A stretch of 64,000 nucleotides of DNA from Pontederia crassipes (Eukaryota > Streptophyta > Magnoliopsida > Commelinales > Pontederiaceae): positions 8,370,001 to 8,434,000 of the forward strand of contig CM060188.1 of NCBI GenBank assembly GCA_030549335.1, given 5' to 3'. A model generated the notes under the pieces. It did not search any database. It saw nothing but the letters and a program-made list of their open reading frames with translations, and was not told the DNA's origin. Below are positions 34,701 through 46,279 of the stretch, piece by piece. The first letter of the stretch is position 1. Each line of letters begins with the position of its first letter. The position numbers were made by a program, and so were the translations under genes.

Positions 34701-37700
34701 CCACGTAGATAATTGGAGGAAATATATATATATATATATATATACATATTAGTAAGAGTTTAACGGGGTTTGAACTCTTAACATTTGGTTCTGATACCAA
34801 GTTGAAATTGATGTGCTGACCAAGCCGTTGAAGCGCAACATCATTGATTTTATATTCTTAACACTCTCTCATGTGTGAGTCGCATACAACTTTTGGTCTA
34901 GCCCACCACATGGATAACTGGAGAAAAATATTTTTTTAATAATCATTGATTTAGAAGTTTTTAGGTGGTTTCTGCTTAAATTAGTTACCATACATCTAAA
35001 TAAAGAAAAGAAGGAAAAAAGGGGTTATTCGACGAAAGGAGATCAGTTCCCAAGGGCGAGGACTTGGTGATGGGAGAGAATATGAGAGTAAAATGCAGGT
35101 TGGGAGAGTGAGATCGTGAATTTCATAGGGTAACATGCCTACAACTCTATGTTGCCCTATGTTGTTACGCATCCTTGTATAAATCTAAAGGCCTTAACTA
35201 GACTTTGTGTTTGTGAAACATTATTTTTACTAGCTTATTTCATTTCTGTATAATTGTGAATTATGATTTCTAATGAGATCTGCATTGGTTCTTCTTCTTT
35301 CTATGTTCATGCTATTGAATTTCTTAATCACCACATGCAGGTGACGCACACCAACTGGATTCATTAGAGCCACTTGCAACAGTAAGATATCAACTTTGTT
35401 GATTACATATTGACCCTATTACCTTCACTGACGTCAATTTTAATGAATAAGGCATGATACTTGGCAGTGATCTATTTGATCTTCATAAACTTTTTTTAGT
35501 TGTATGATTTTTTGGTATATAGCTTTTCATAATGGTTTATTGCTTGGAAAATCGGGATTCCTCATGTACACAATTTCTTTCAGAATGATGACAGCCATGG
35601 CAAACAAGACACATTAAAAGGTTCACCTGGTGAAGAAAGCGGAAAATCTTGTGAACTTCAGTTAGGAAGTTATTGTCTGTGGTCTATAGAACATAGAGAA
35701 GACATGATAGATTCTACTGTTAAGAGACTCAAGGATCAGCTTTTTCTCGCCAGAGCTTACTACCCAAGTATTGCAAAACTTCGTGGACAAGAGGCATTCT
35801 CGCGTGAACTGAAGCAGAATATTCAGGAACATGAGCGCATGCTTAGTGAAACAATTGTTGATGCTGATCTTCCTCCATTGTAAGTGATATCATGTGAACG
35901 TTGGACCAGTACTTGTTAAAGTGCTCCTTTTTCTGCTATTTGATGTGATAATACATCTTTCTTTATTTGTAAGAATCACAGTATTTATGCTGATATTTTA
36001 GTATGTACTGAATTGAAATCCTCAGCTGCATCAGTCCAACACCAATATTACCTTCGCAGGAAGGATGAGAAAAAAATATGGCTTGAAATAAAATTACTAT
36101 GAATATTTTTGGTCTTCCTGCACTTGGTTTCCCTTTTTAGACAGGAACACTATCCTTTTGTGTGTGCATCTCAACTATTTTTTACAATACATTGTGGGGG
36201 CTTGAGCCACTTTGAGCCCTAAACATTCACATCTAAGCTTGTTTGATGATAATTTGGACTTCCTTACCATCATTTTGCTGAACCGAAAACTCTTTTCATT
36301 TGATTGTAGTGTTGGAAAGAAAATACAGAAGATGGACCAAACAATTGCACAAGCCAAATCATCCACTGTAGATTGCAATAATATTGACAGAAAGCTTAGA
36401 CAAATACTTGACCTGACTGAGGATGAAGCTAATTTTCATATGAAGCAAAGTGCATTCCTCTATAATCTTGGTGTTCAGACCATGCCCAAAAGTCTCCATT
36501 GCTTGTCTATGAGATTGACTGTGGAATATTTTAGATCTCCGCAGAAGGATTTGAAGCGCTTGGACCATACCAAAGTGAACAATCCAAATTTTTTCCACTA
36601 TGTGATTTTCTCTATAAACACACTTGCAACTTCAGTTGCTATAAATTCAACAGTGATGAATTCTCAGGTATGCAACTATCAACATTTATACTTTTTATCC
36701 TTCATATAATGACTGATGCTTAATCTGATAGACGGCATCTCCACTGTTGAACAGGTCACAGGCGATATGGTTTTTCATGTTGTAACAAGTGCTGAAAATT
36801 ACTATGCTATGGAGCTATGGTTCACAAGAAATTCCTTTAAGGAAGCAACTATTCATGTCATCAACTTTGAAGAACTTAACCTGAAGGGTTTTCATGAGAG
36901 CAAGCTAGGACAATTATCATTATCTGAAGAATTTCGTATTTCCATTCGTGGAAAGAACCGCCAAGCATTGCAGTTGAGAACAGAATATATATCAGTATTC
37001 AGTCACTCACATTTTCTTCTTCCAGAGATATTCAAGTATCTAAAAAGGGTGATAATTTTGGATGATGATGTTGTTATTCAACGTGATTTATCATCGCTTT
37101 GGAGCCTTGACTTGGAAGGCAAAGTGAATGGTGCTGCAGAATATTGTGGAGTGAAATTGGGAGATCTGCAAAATAGTTTTGGAAGAAATGAGTATGATTC
37201 TAGTTCTTGTGCCTGGATGTCTGGAGTAAACATAATTGATTTGGAGAAGTGGAAGGAGCACAATATTACTGAGAGATACCTGGAATTATTTCAAAGTGTA
37301 AGTTACATGTTTATATGAAGACCTTGCCTTTATTGACTTTCAAAATTTTCCCTTGTGATGTTCGCAATTTGGTATTTAATTGGGATATTTAATTTTTTTT
37401 GTGTGGTTATTTGCTTGTTCATTTTATTTTTACCATGATGCATGAGTCATGCGATTTGAAGCTCTTTATTTTAGTCACAGTATTACTTTTATCTAAAAAA
37501 TATATGATCTTTTTTTCGGTTAGTTAAAAAAAATTATTTGAACCATCTGATCTAAGTCATGTTTTCACCCTAGAATTTCTGTCTCTGAATACTTCATCTA
37601 ACGGATATTTGGTTCCTATTTTTCTTTCTGACTACTGAGACAAAACCAGTTCAAATTCTGTGACAATGTACTGCTGTACCACTGAGTTCAACTTTCGACC

Positions 37701-38058
37701 TCATATAAAAAAAGCATTTCTAGTTTAATTTTTATCATTAAACTAACATTTATTTATATCTCTGGCATCATGACAGTTTCAAACAAAAAGCAAATCGTCT
37801 TGGAGAATTTCAGCATTGCCAGCGAGCTTGCTTGCATTCAAGGATCTTATATATCCTCTTGATGATTCATGGACTGTATCAGGTCTTGGTCACAATTATG
37901 GAATAAGCAGAAATGTCATCAAGAGTTCTGGCATTTTGCATTATAACGGCAATATGAAGCCTTGGCTTGATCTTGGCATACGGAAATACAAAAGGTACTG
38001 GAGGAAATTTCTTACACATGATGAACAGTTCATGAGTGATTGCAATGTAAACCCATAG
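31709..38058 (+). CDS. GAUT7: GAUT7-type GT8 protein, 10 exons, 663 aa
   Basis: Exons: 31709-31850, 32190-32259, 32315-32363, 32486-32542, 33387-33540, 35341-35381, 35584-35879, 36310-36667, 36755-37297, 37777-38058. The exon 2/3 junction is the least certain but is the one I found that keeps frame. The start MKGAVAVSLPPAKRRWRP leads to one signal-anchor helix (about residues 18-40), giving a type II Golgi protein. A low-conservation stem, the CELQLGSYCLW cysteine motif, VDCNNIDRKLRQILDLTEDE and the GT8 domain follow, with ILDDDVVIQRDLS (about 491-503), HYNGNMKPWL (625-634) and the end DCNVNP. These match Arabidopsis GAUT7, which anchors GAUT1 in the Golgi homogalacturonan:galacturonosyltransferase complex of pectin synthesis. 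The family norm is ~620 aa; the excess is in the stem. GAUT7 itself is thought to have little or no catalytic activity. Confidence 0.95.
34395..34560 (-). pseudogene. Decayed copia reverse-transcriptase fragment in GAUT7 intron 5
   Basis: On the minus strand, 34380-34560 reads as a degenerate copia RT segment: NGTFKNRLLYVDDTSN, with the YVDD catalytic motif, broken by stops and frame changes. No LTRs pair with it. It is short and heavily mutated. Confidence 0.45.
34600..34932. repeat. Direct repeat pair with (TA)n and GGTATCAG-like motif
   Basis: The unit at about 34608-34718 (ATTGATTTTATA-like, CTCACGTGTGGGTTGC, CAGCCCACCACGTAGATAA) recurs about 217 bp later at 34827-34928 (TCATGTGTGAGTCGC, TAGCCCACCACATGGATAAC). 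Between them are (TA)n at 34721-34747 and, on the minus strand, TTGGTATCAGAACC, a diverged Met-tRNA primer-site motif. This looks like a short LTR-type (TRIM-like) remnant or a tandem repeat; I cannot separate these. Confidence 0.55.
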
Positions 38059-41000
38059 CACACAACAATGACTTGTATGAAACCATGGTACATGTTGGCA
38101 AGTCAAGCACCCAAGAAAATGAGTCTATTCTCTAGAAGACCTTCTTGTATGAATATGGAACGAATATTGCTCCAGAACGGAATTCAAGATGACATACCAT
38201 GAAAGGATGCAGAATATGGAGAAATAAAAGGAGCATTGTGGACTTGTCATTTAGAGCTGGTTGAAGATCCTGATGAGTGGGTGCGAAGTGCTCTCTAGAT
38301 GAGGTATGGAATTGTGAACTTGGAGGAAAGTATGTCATACATGAGATAGAACTGAATAGTTTTACAGGGTTGTATTATTGAAGTCAGAATTGGATGTTAA
38401 TTCTAGGCATTCATTCGTGAAGTTGTACAAATACCGAGGGGCACCACCTTGATCTGGATGGTGCTCTATGCCTTGGACCAACGTAAAATTGTTTAGTCTT
38501 CCTTTGTGCTTTGAAATAAGAGTACATGAATTTTTTTTTGGCATAAGGATTATTTGAGGCAAAAGGGTGACCTATATATATGGGTGTTGAATCGTGGTTT
38601 AATAGTTTACAAATAGGTATTTATTTATAAATATTTTATACTTAAGATTAACGATTTTTTTTCTATTTATTCTAATCTTTCTTTTATTTTTCTTTGAATT
38701 TTTTATTCTATTTACTCTGCGGCGCCGTCGTTGGCCCACCGAGTCCGCCGCCCTACGTCTAGGCGTCCATTAAACAGTGAGCAACTGCGACTATGGATAC
38801 ACTTTTTTTTCAAAATAAATAAATAAGAAGAACAAAAGGTCAAGAAGAGACACAAATTTTGCTTATGAACCCTATCAACCAATTTTGTTAATTGGCAAAT
38901 GATTTCATAGTTTTATCGTTCAGGCATGTGCAATTATGAATTAGTCTCTTCAATTAGATAATAACTCTTGATTTATGTGTGTTAATTAGGCATTCTAGAA
39001 ATTATTTCTTTGATTTCAACTGTTCACTTCTTATATCTTGCTAATAGAGGCAATTATTTTTCTTTTCATTATTGATTAAAAAAATAGAGATACAAGAAAT
39101 AAGAAAAAGTAAACGGTTTTAATAATAGAGGATAAGGAGTGATTCATACAATCTAATTATTATAAATAATATTATTTTAATAAAATTCGATCAAATTCTC
39201 TCATCATGGCCTTTATTGAATCAACTAAAATATTTCATTATTTATGCAGCCAGATGTTAGTAGAACATCATTGAATTATATATTAAACAATAAAGAAGAA
39301 AAAATAAAAACATAAAAAAATGTCTACAACTTCGACCTTATCATTTATTTGACATCTCTGGAGACAAACTCTTCTTTCCAAAATGAAGACAAACTCTTCC
39401 CCTATTCGCATACCGAAGACAGTTTGTTCCTTCGCATTGTTAAAGATTTCTTTTTTTTCCTCAAAATCCCTTTCTTTTGACACAATTGGTTAGTAAGATT
39501 ATGTTCCAAGATGAATGATCCAGTTGAATAGGAAATTAGTCCTGAACATTAAAAAAAAATCCATTCTTTCGCCTCTTTCCTTCACCCCTCTGAGTTATAA
39601 TTATTGCTTCATGGTGTAAAAGATCGTCTTTTTTGTTCACAATCCTTCCTTTCCGCATCTTTACTTCACCATCTCCGATTCATTGCTTCGCTGCGTTAAA
39701 GAACAATTTTGTTTCCTCTTTTTTTCCGACATGCTCATAAATTTTTTTCCCCGAGGCGATCTACTTTTTCTGGGTTTATTTTTGGCGTAATGTCCGGGGC
39801 GAGAACAAAGGCGGATGGGATGATCGGAGCCATGGCTGCTGGGGATGATGCTGTTCAATCCTTGATTGATCTTTATTGATCATGAGCAATTTTCAGGTCA
39901 CCTGCTGTCAAAATTTTCGTCTTTATTGCATTGTCTGGCTAAGTCGTTAATTCCTTGTTGTAATTGTTCTTTCTCAGTGTAATGGCATTATCATTGGTGA
40001 CTGTTTTAGGAGTTGTAGCAGCTGTGATGTCACATAATGAGTTAATTGCTTCTGCCCTGTGGTCTTTCTAGTAGTCACGGACTGGTGCGTCTACATCTTC
40101 CAATAGTTTCTGCAGCTACTCTTTATAGGTTATATATTCCCGTCTTATACATTCCATGGTCAAATTGAATACTCAGTCCACTTGATCCTATGATTCCTAT
40201 CCATTCATGATGACCCTATGTCTACTTAGAGGATATATACTTCCAATTCTGACATTATATGTAATTTTATCAACTTTTTAGGATAAATTAAAAATGTGAG
40301 TATTAGGAGGATTTTTAGGCTAAACTTTTAAGAGGATTTAGCATTTTTCTATCCATTTATCCTGTGGTGATGCCAAATAATATCCAATCTGTCAATTTGG
40401 TTTTTCTCTCACTACTATTTTTGAGATTCACCTTACTGATCATGGTTGTGAAAATGCTATTGAAATTGGTGATTATCTGGGGAAAACGTGTAACCTAATA
40501 AGGATTTTCAGGGTATAAAACTTCTTGGGTCATGTGATGCCATTTGTCAGCTTAGAAAGCCAGGGAATGCTTTAATACAAAACACAGATCATTAAGAAAG
40601 AAATACGGGTGTTTAACACAAAACACAAGCTATTGAAGACTTGGAATATGGATTGAGAGAAATAACCTTCGGTCACTTTCGAAATTACAAAAGTAATTCA
40701 ACATGATCGAACCTACTTTTTATTTGCAATTTGGAATCTTTTCAAATCTGGAAACTGGTAACGAACAGGTCATCCCTGTGCTCGGAAACATTATCCGTGA
40801 CATCCTTGCCAGCAAGTGATGTTCTGAAAGATGAGCCTACGCTGAATCCTTTAAACAACACATACTTCACAAACAAGTTGCCTTGCAAAAAACGAAGAAC
40901 GACCAACCAACTATTTAGATGTAAGCATGCAACGGTTACAGCAATATGTATATAATCACTCCCTGCCTCAATGAGTTTGATCCGAGAGTTGGTTTGAAGC

Positions 41001-41150
41001 ACAGGAGGGCAGCACACTTTCAGCTGGGCTAGTATATACATGACTACACACTTATATCGCAGATACAGTAGAGGATAACCACAAAACTATAACAAGAACA
41101 CAGTTTTTACTCTCGTAACACCTGTACAAAGAGTAGTACTGAAACCACTT
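38059..41150. other. GAUT7 3' flank and intergenic region before MAF1
   Basis: The first ~500 bp are probably the GAUT7 3'UTR. At 39541-40650 the sequence looks more gene-like (CT-rich 5'UTR-like stretch, GC rise), but the only open frame is a 29-codon ORF at about 39791 (MSGARTKADGMIGAMAAGDD and nine more residues). A hydrophobic stretch follows at about 39985-40070. I do not recognise either. From 40700 to 41200 the sequence is probably the MAF1 3'UTR and flank. Confidence 0.45.
39791..39880 (+). CDS. Possible first exon or relic of an unrecognised gene
   Basis: A short ORF starting ATGTCCGGGGCGAGAACAAA follows a pyrimidine-rich leader (39560-39780) that looks like a plant 5'UTR. It encodes 29 residues, then a stop. 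No family is recognised. It may be a small ORF in a noncoding transcript, an exon whose partner exons I cannot identify, or chance. Confidence 0.2.
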
Positions 41151-41205
41151 CCTAACATGCACACATATCATACAACATCGTCACTGTCAGCATCAGCGAA
41201 AGCAG

Positions 41206-43964
41206 TCACATGTCCATATCAACCAAATAATCTTCCTCCCCACTAAATATGTCTTCACCGATCAAGTCCTCGGCTGATCCGTTGCTGCAGGACCCATGAC
41301 ATTTTTAGGATATGGTCAAGGAGCTCAAGAGCATGGGCAAGACAATATCATACCCAGCATTTTAGCCAGATGACACAAGGAAAATACCTCTGACAGCAAC
41401 ACCGGAAACTGACGACACGCTTAAGCTTCCTATTGTAGAAGAAAAAGTTGAAAGCCCATCTGCAGAAACATCTTTTTGTTATACTGTTATATATGAGAAA
41501 AGTGTAACCACAAGGATCTTACATGGTGCCCTTCTCCAAGTTAGGATCCCCATCAAAATCTGGGTTGTAACTATATATTTCACAGTCCTTTATCTTGACA
41601 ACCTGCATACAATAGTATATGTTTTTTAAACACAATCAAAAGAAGAAAATAAAATACAAAATTCAGTGAAATTGTCACCTCATCGATGGCTTTAATCATA
41701 CTATTCATCAAGGAATCACCCCCATTTGTAACGGCCCATTCCTAGAGAAGAAACATCTCATGTAGACAGTGGAAATAGGAAAGACGTTGAATGGAAAGAT
41801 TAAAAATTGGCTGGAACTTAGAAGCAACCTATATCCATTAAGTGGTACATGTCCTTCAAATGACAAATTGAGTTTGAAGAAACTATTATCAACTTATTTT
41901 CTTCTATAATTAATGTGAGAATTATCATCTATATGAAGTACTACGTTGACAAAGAGACAAGTTCAACTTCACCCTTACACAGATATTCTGAGCATTCCCA
42001 ATAGAACAAAGACTAAATAACATGACAGAACAATTAACAAAATGATCCTGCAATTTGTATGAATGATAAGAAGAAATGAAATTAACAATTTTTATCATGT
42101 AACTATCAAAAGGGGGCATACCCTAGATGCTTCGGAGAAATAGTTATCAAATATTTGCTTGAAATCATCCAACTCTTCTTCCTTGAAGTATAGATGTGAT
42201 TGCACAGCACTGCTAGGCCGAATAATGACAAATATAATGTTCACTTAAATCTCAGTATCCTCACAAAAAACACTGCTACACAGAAAACATCCACAACGGG
42301 AGACTGCAGGACAAACAAAACATTGTAGGGAAATGGAGAGACTTGAACTCTCAGAGCAACGGTTTCAGCCGTTTGTCAAACCATCTGACAGCACTCCCAA
42401 TGCTGGTTGAAAAGGGTCAATAAGTGGGTTGCCACGTTGCATCCTCGAGAGAAGCTAACATTGGCATTACCCAAGACCCTTCAATCCAGCTATTTCAACA
42501 AATCAGTGCATATAACAGAAAACACAGATACCTGAAATCATAATCTGGATAAATGTGACTGAGAGTGAGAACCAGATATATCAACGTTTTCCGGCTGCAA
42601 CAACAAAGTAACATTATAAAAGATTTTTTTGAAGGGCTGTTATAGAAAATTTTTTAATCCCCGACTGAATGGAAAAACTACAGATGAGTTTGATAAGGAA
42701 AAAGAACAAAGAAATATTACTACCTTGACCTACTACACAAGTATTCCACAGGTGATTGTGAATCACTATCATAGGACCGTCCAAGGTAATCAAGTATCTA
42801 AGACAAAAAGAGTTCAGTTAACATCTAATGCTGAAAGAATTGAACAGTCATTAAAACTGAGCTTAAGATATCCCCACGTTGATAATTTATTAATGACATA
42901 ATCACTAAAGCATAGAAAAAATTAATAGAAACAGAAGACCCAAGTGTTTAAAGCATAAAAGATGAACTTTCTCAAAAATCAAGGAGAGGTCTCCATCAAA
43001 AAAAAAAAAACAGAGATGATACAGCCCATCCTTCATCTCTATTTTTACCTCTACAAAACCAGGAAACTGAGAATGGCAAAACCAAAACGGAGACAGGATT
43101 AGAAATAAAGAAACAATTCGAAACCTTAAAAATAAACAACTAAATAACATTTAAAAAAAACAGTTGAAGACATTAGTATTTGGAAGCATAGAAAGGTCCG
43201 ACGTCCAGATAAAAAATAGCACTTAGACTAAAAGATACATCCATAAGTTGTGTCAGGACACTTCTAATCAATATAGTTAACCTTCGCTTGTAAAAAAAAA
43301 AAAAAAGATTTGAGTACAAGGTGCCATCAGCATTTAATACATGCTTTGTCATCATTGAATACGTCACAAGAAAGAAACAGTAATAGCATTACTACCGAAT
43401 ATGTTAACAAGCCTAGCATAGAGTATTCATCTTGACAAATATGTGCATCATGCAATCACAAACAGAAACCTATAGCTACCGAATACACTCAAACTTACTA
43501 TTTTTTGCCCTTCTTTTGTGGAAAACGGAATCAACTTTAAGTATTACAATGCACTTTATACAGTATCATGTATCTGATTTGAAACATTAAAGAACCATCA
43601 AATAATGTCTTGCCAATGCTAATCATACCTCTTGCTCTAAGCTGCGAGAAAGCTTTTTATCTGTCCCAGTTTGCTTACCTGAAAACCACAATGAAACAAA
43701 TTTATATTTCCCATTTCACGTGAAGTAGCAAAGTTAACATGCTGCAACACATGACTTACATGAGAAAGGTTCAAGATTTCCTTTGATGGTGCTTTCTCCA
43801 AGATGTAAGTGGCGAAGGAAAAGATTTATGCTAGAGTAGGAGCAATGTATGAGGTCAGGAATCATATGCAATGATTATAACAACATTTGATGAAATTATT
43901 AGCACTGAAATCTGTTTAAATCTTAAATGTACCTGTCCAAAGGAGTGTACTCTAGAAATTTCAT
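41206..43964 (-). CDS. MAF1: MAF1, repressor of RNA polymerase III, 224 aa
   Basis: Ten coding exons on the minus strand: 43964-43933, 43830-43760, 43678-43629, 42797-42724, 42594-42532, 42212-42122, 41741-41679, 41602-41523, 41459-41388, 41284-41206; frame is kept at every junction and the 224-aa length is normal for plant MAF1. The protein starts MKFLEYTPLDR and contains GNLEPFSCKQTGTDKKLS, EILDYLGRSYDSDSQSPVEY, TLIYLVLTLSHIYPDYDFSS, CEIYNYNPDFDGDPNLEKG and WAFNFFFYNRKLKRVVSFR, covering conserved boxes A, B and C. MAF1 is a nuclear phosphoprotein that binds Pol III under stress or nutrient limitation and blocks tRNA and 5S rRNA transcription. After the C box the usual FSCLSN-like segment reads CCCQRSNGSAED, followed by an acidic tail ending YLVDMDM. 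Intron 5 contains a tRNA-shaped sequence. None of these exons stands out as a long ORF. Confidence 0.95.
42328..42398 (-). tRNA. tRNA-like cloverleaf in MAF1 intron 5 (anticodon GAA if read as tRNA)
   Basis: The 71-nt minus-strand sequence from 42398 folds as a full cloverleaf: acceptor GGGAGTG/CATTTCC (7 pairs, two G-U), D stem GTCA/TGAC, anticodon stem AACGG/CCGTT, T stem GAGAG/CTCTC with a canonical TTCAAGT loop, and a 5-nt variable loop. GTTCAAGTC gives a good Pol III B box, TGTCAGATGG a fair A box, and a TTTT run follows about 10 nt downstream. It departs from real tRNAs at core positions: C8 instead of U8, G14 instead of A14, and a 6-nt anticodon loop (CTGAAA). So it may be a tRNA pseudogene or a structural mimic rather than a translated tRNA-Phe. 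It is in sense with MAF1. Confidence 0.5.
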
Positions 43965-44048
43965 GCTTGCAATCTTTCGAGGCAAAATGGAACGAATATG
44001 AAATGTCAACCTTCCAGGTCCAAGGTGTTCAATGTCCAGGATTCATAC
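43933..44048 (-). other. MAF1 exon with 5'UTR part and start codon
   Basis: The acceptor TTTTTACAG precedes 44048. The exon carries 84 nt of leader before the ATG at 43964-43962 and ends at CAG|GTACAT (43933). The frame upstream of the ATG has a TGA at the very start of the exon, so the ATG giving MKFLEYTPLDR, the universal MAF1 N-terminus, is the start. Confidence 0.85.
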
Positions 44049-44520
44049 CTGTAAAAATGAAATGTAATTATTGGACACGAAATCAATGGCCAAGAAAGAC
44101 ATCATTTAGTTATCTAAATAGTTTTCCCTCGCTTGGTTTTGGAAACAACAGATATACATTATTCAAATAAGAAAAGTACAACAATCATTTGAAAATTAGA
44201 TCGAAAAGATTCCACTTTGATAGACATAAATAAAGGTCCAACAAAATAGAAAAAGGTGGAATTGTTCCCCCAAATCATGTAATTAAAAGTGAGATTTCAT
44301 CCGGCAGATATAAATATGCAAATCGAGATAAAATTCTTAGCCTTAGTGTCACAAAAACACGTGACAAACGAGATCTACCCAAACACCAGCTCCTTTGAAC
44401 CAAAAATTAAAGAACAAAACGTCGGAAACCCCAAGTCCAACAAAATCTGCCAAAAGATAACAAAAAAAAACAGCAAGTAAATAGGTAAAAAATCTAGATC
44501 GAGAGCAGATACTTCCTCAC

Positions 44521-44600
44521 CTGGCATCTCGATCGAGAAAACAGAATTGAGGGAAGGAAACGAGGAGTCGAAAACGATTCGCGGCTTCGCTTCTTCCGCT
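44521..44600 (-). promoter_or_regulatory. MAF1 leader exon with junction-spanning uORF
   Basis: The donor CCAG|GTGAGG at 44520-44519 ends a noncoding first exon whose 3' end is GAGATGCCAG. Joined to the next exon it makes an 8-codon upstream ORF, MPGMNPGH, ending in TGA, with two in-frame ATGs, 72 nt before the MAF1 start. The transcription start is not defined, so the outer limit is approximate. Such uORFs commonly lower translation of the main ORF. Confidence 0.55.
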
Positions 44601-46173
44601 TTCCTCTCGTTCGTCGTCTCGGTTCAGACCCCGATCCGAACGTGGAACTCTCGCTCAACGTCAAATTTTATTCTCTCTCTCTCCCCCTTCGTCTTTGTCT
44701 ATCACGTTTTGTGGATAAAGACCGGCGAGGGCAACAGGCACGTGTTTCGGTAAGTAAAGGAAGACCTACCGGGGCTGACGCGTGGCGCCATTTCGGGCGT
44801 CGCAATGGGCGTGAAGGTCGCTGGTGCCTGTTGTGAGCCGCTCACGGGATGGTGGGCGCAACGGTAGTTGGACCGACGTTTGCAATCTTTTTACACGGTT
44901 CAAATTCTACGGCGGCCTTTCAAATTTCTCAAGTGGATGGAGCTCGAAAATCGAAATAGGACAATTTGTTTGCTTTCAGCGTAAAAGTGGTGTTTAAAAA
45001 AATTTCGATTAATGAGCAAATTGGGAAAACAAGTTAATATTTTTAAAACTTGAAATTATATATATTCATATTATACCTATATAAAGCTATATTACATTGG
45101 GAGTCGATCTCATGATTCTCTCATCTTTTTTATTTGTTTTAAAAATTTTCAGAATATGTGTGTATATATATATTTACTTGCTTAAATGCTGAATATGTTA
45201 CAAAACATCCATTTAAATCATCATTAAATATTATCAACGATAATTGATAATCCATCTCAATTCATGATTCTCACTTAAATGCTAAATGCTATATGTTCAA
45301 AAGATCCATTTAAAATACCATTAGATGTTCGTATTTTTCATTAAAATAAATGAATGTGATATCTTATTCTTAAATTTCTTAAAAAAAAATAAGTGTATTC
45401 TTATTCTCCTTAACGTTAGATTTAAAGAGAATATAATCTAAGATATAATATTTTATAAAGAAACATTTTATGACATATAGTTGATATTTAATAATAATAA
45501 TAATATACAATTGAAAAAATGAAAAAAAAAAGAAGAATGTGTCTATTCTTTCGTTTTGAAAGAATATAAATATTCTGAATATTGAATTAAAAATAGTGAT
45601 TTCACATCAATTTATTCCTAACACATTTGATGTTTACCTTTATTTCGAGAATACTACGGCCCTTATTACCATTAGTAACTGATATTAATATTTGATGTGA
45701 ATCACTCGTAAATAAATTAATTTCATTTCATACTCATATAACATATTTACTAATATCTGATTAAAAACTTGTTTGCTTTCTTAAATTTATATAATTTTGA
45801 GGAACGATGATCATTCTCCATGTCATGTCACCGCCCAATTTTGAATTTTTTTATATCTTTCTCAGTTTTCTATATTTTTTTTGTTGTACTCATCATTTTT
45901 ATCTAATATCATTAATTAATTTATTTTATTAGAAATGGGAATTATATGAAAAACTTCTTACTCCACACTCATATGGACATGAATGGAACTATATATAGTT
46001 GTCCCCATCCTAACTTTTCACATATATTAAATTTATAAAATTAAACTTATAAATAAGTTGGCCTTCTTAAAAGGTTCTATCCTACTCATTAATTTTAATT
46101 TAATTACTTTATTTATTTTTAAATTATATATTTTATAATATGATCAGGCTCGCCTTAAAATACAAAACTTTTG

Positions 46174-46278
46174 CATTTGTATGAACTTATAACTTTAATA
46201 ATAAATTTCATTTGTATGAACATTATAACTTTAATATAAATTTCATTTGTATGAACATTATAACTTTAATAACAAATT
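46174..46278. repeat. 35-bp tandem repeat, three units
   Basis: Units beginning CATTTGTATGAAC at 46174, 46209 and 46244, each ending in a TAACTTTAATA...AAATTT segment. A simple tandem array in AT-rich DNA. Confidence 0.85.
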
Positions 46279-46279
46279 T

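Noticed and set aside
44521..44527. ATG in the leader exon as the MAF1 start (MPG...)
   Set aside because: After splicing this frame meets TGA after eight codons; the conserved MAF1 N-terminus starts at 43964.
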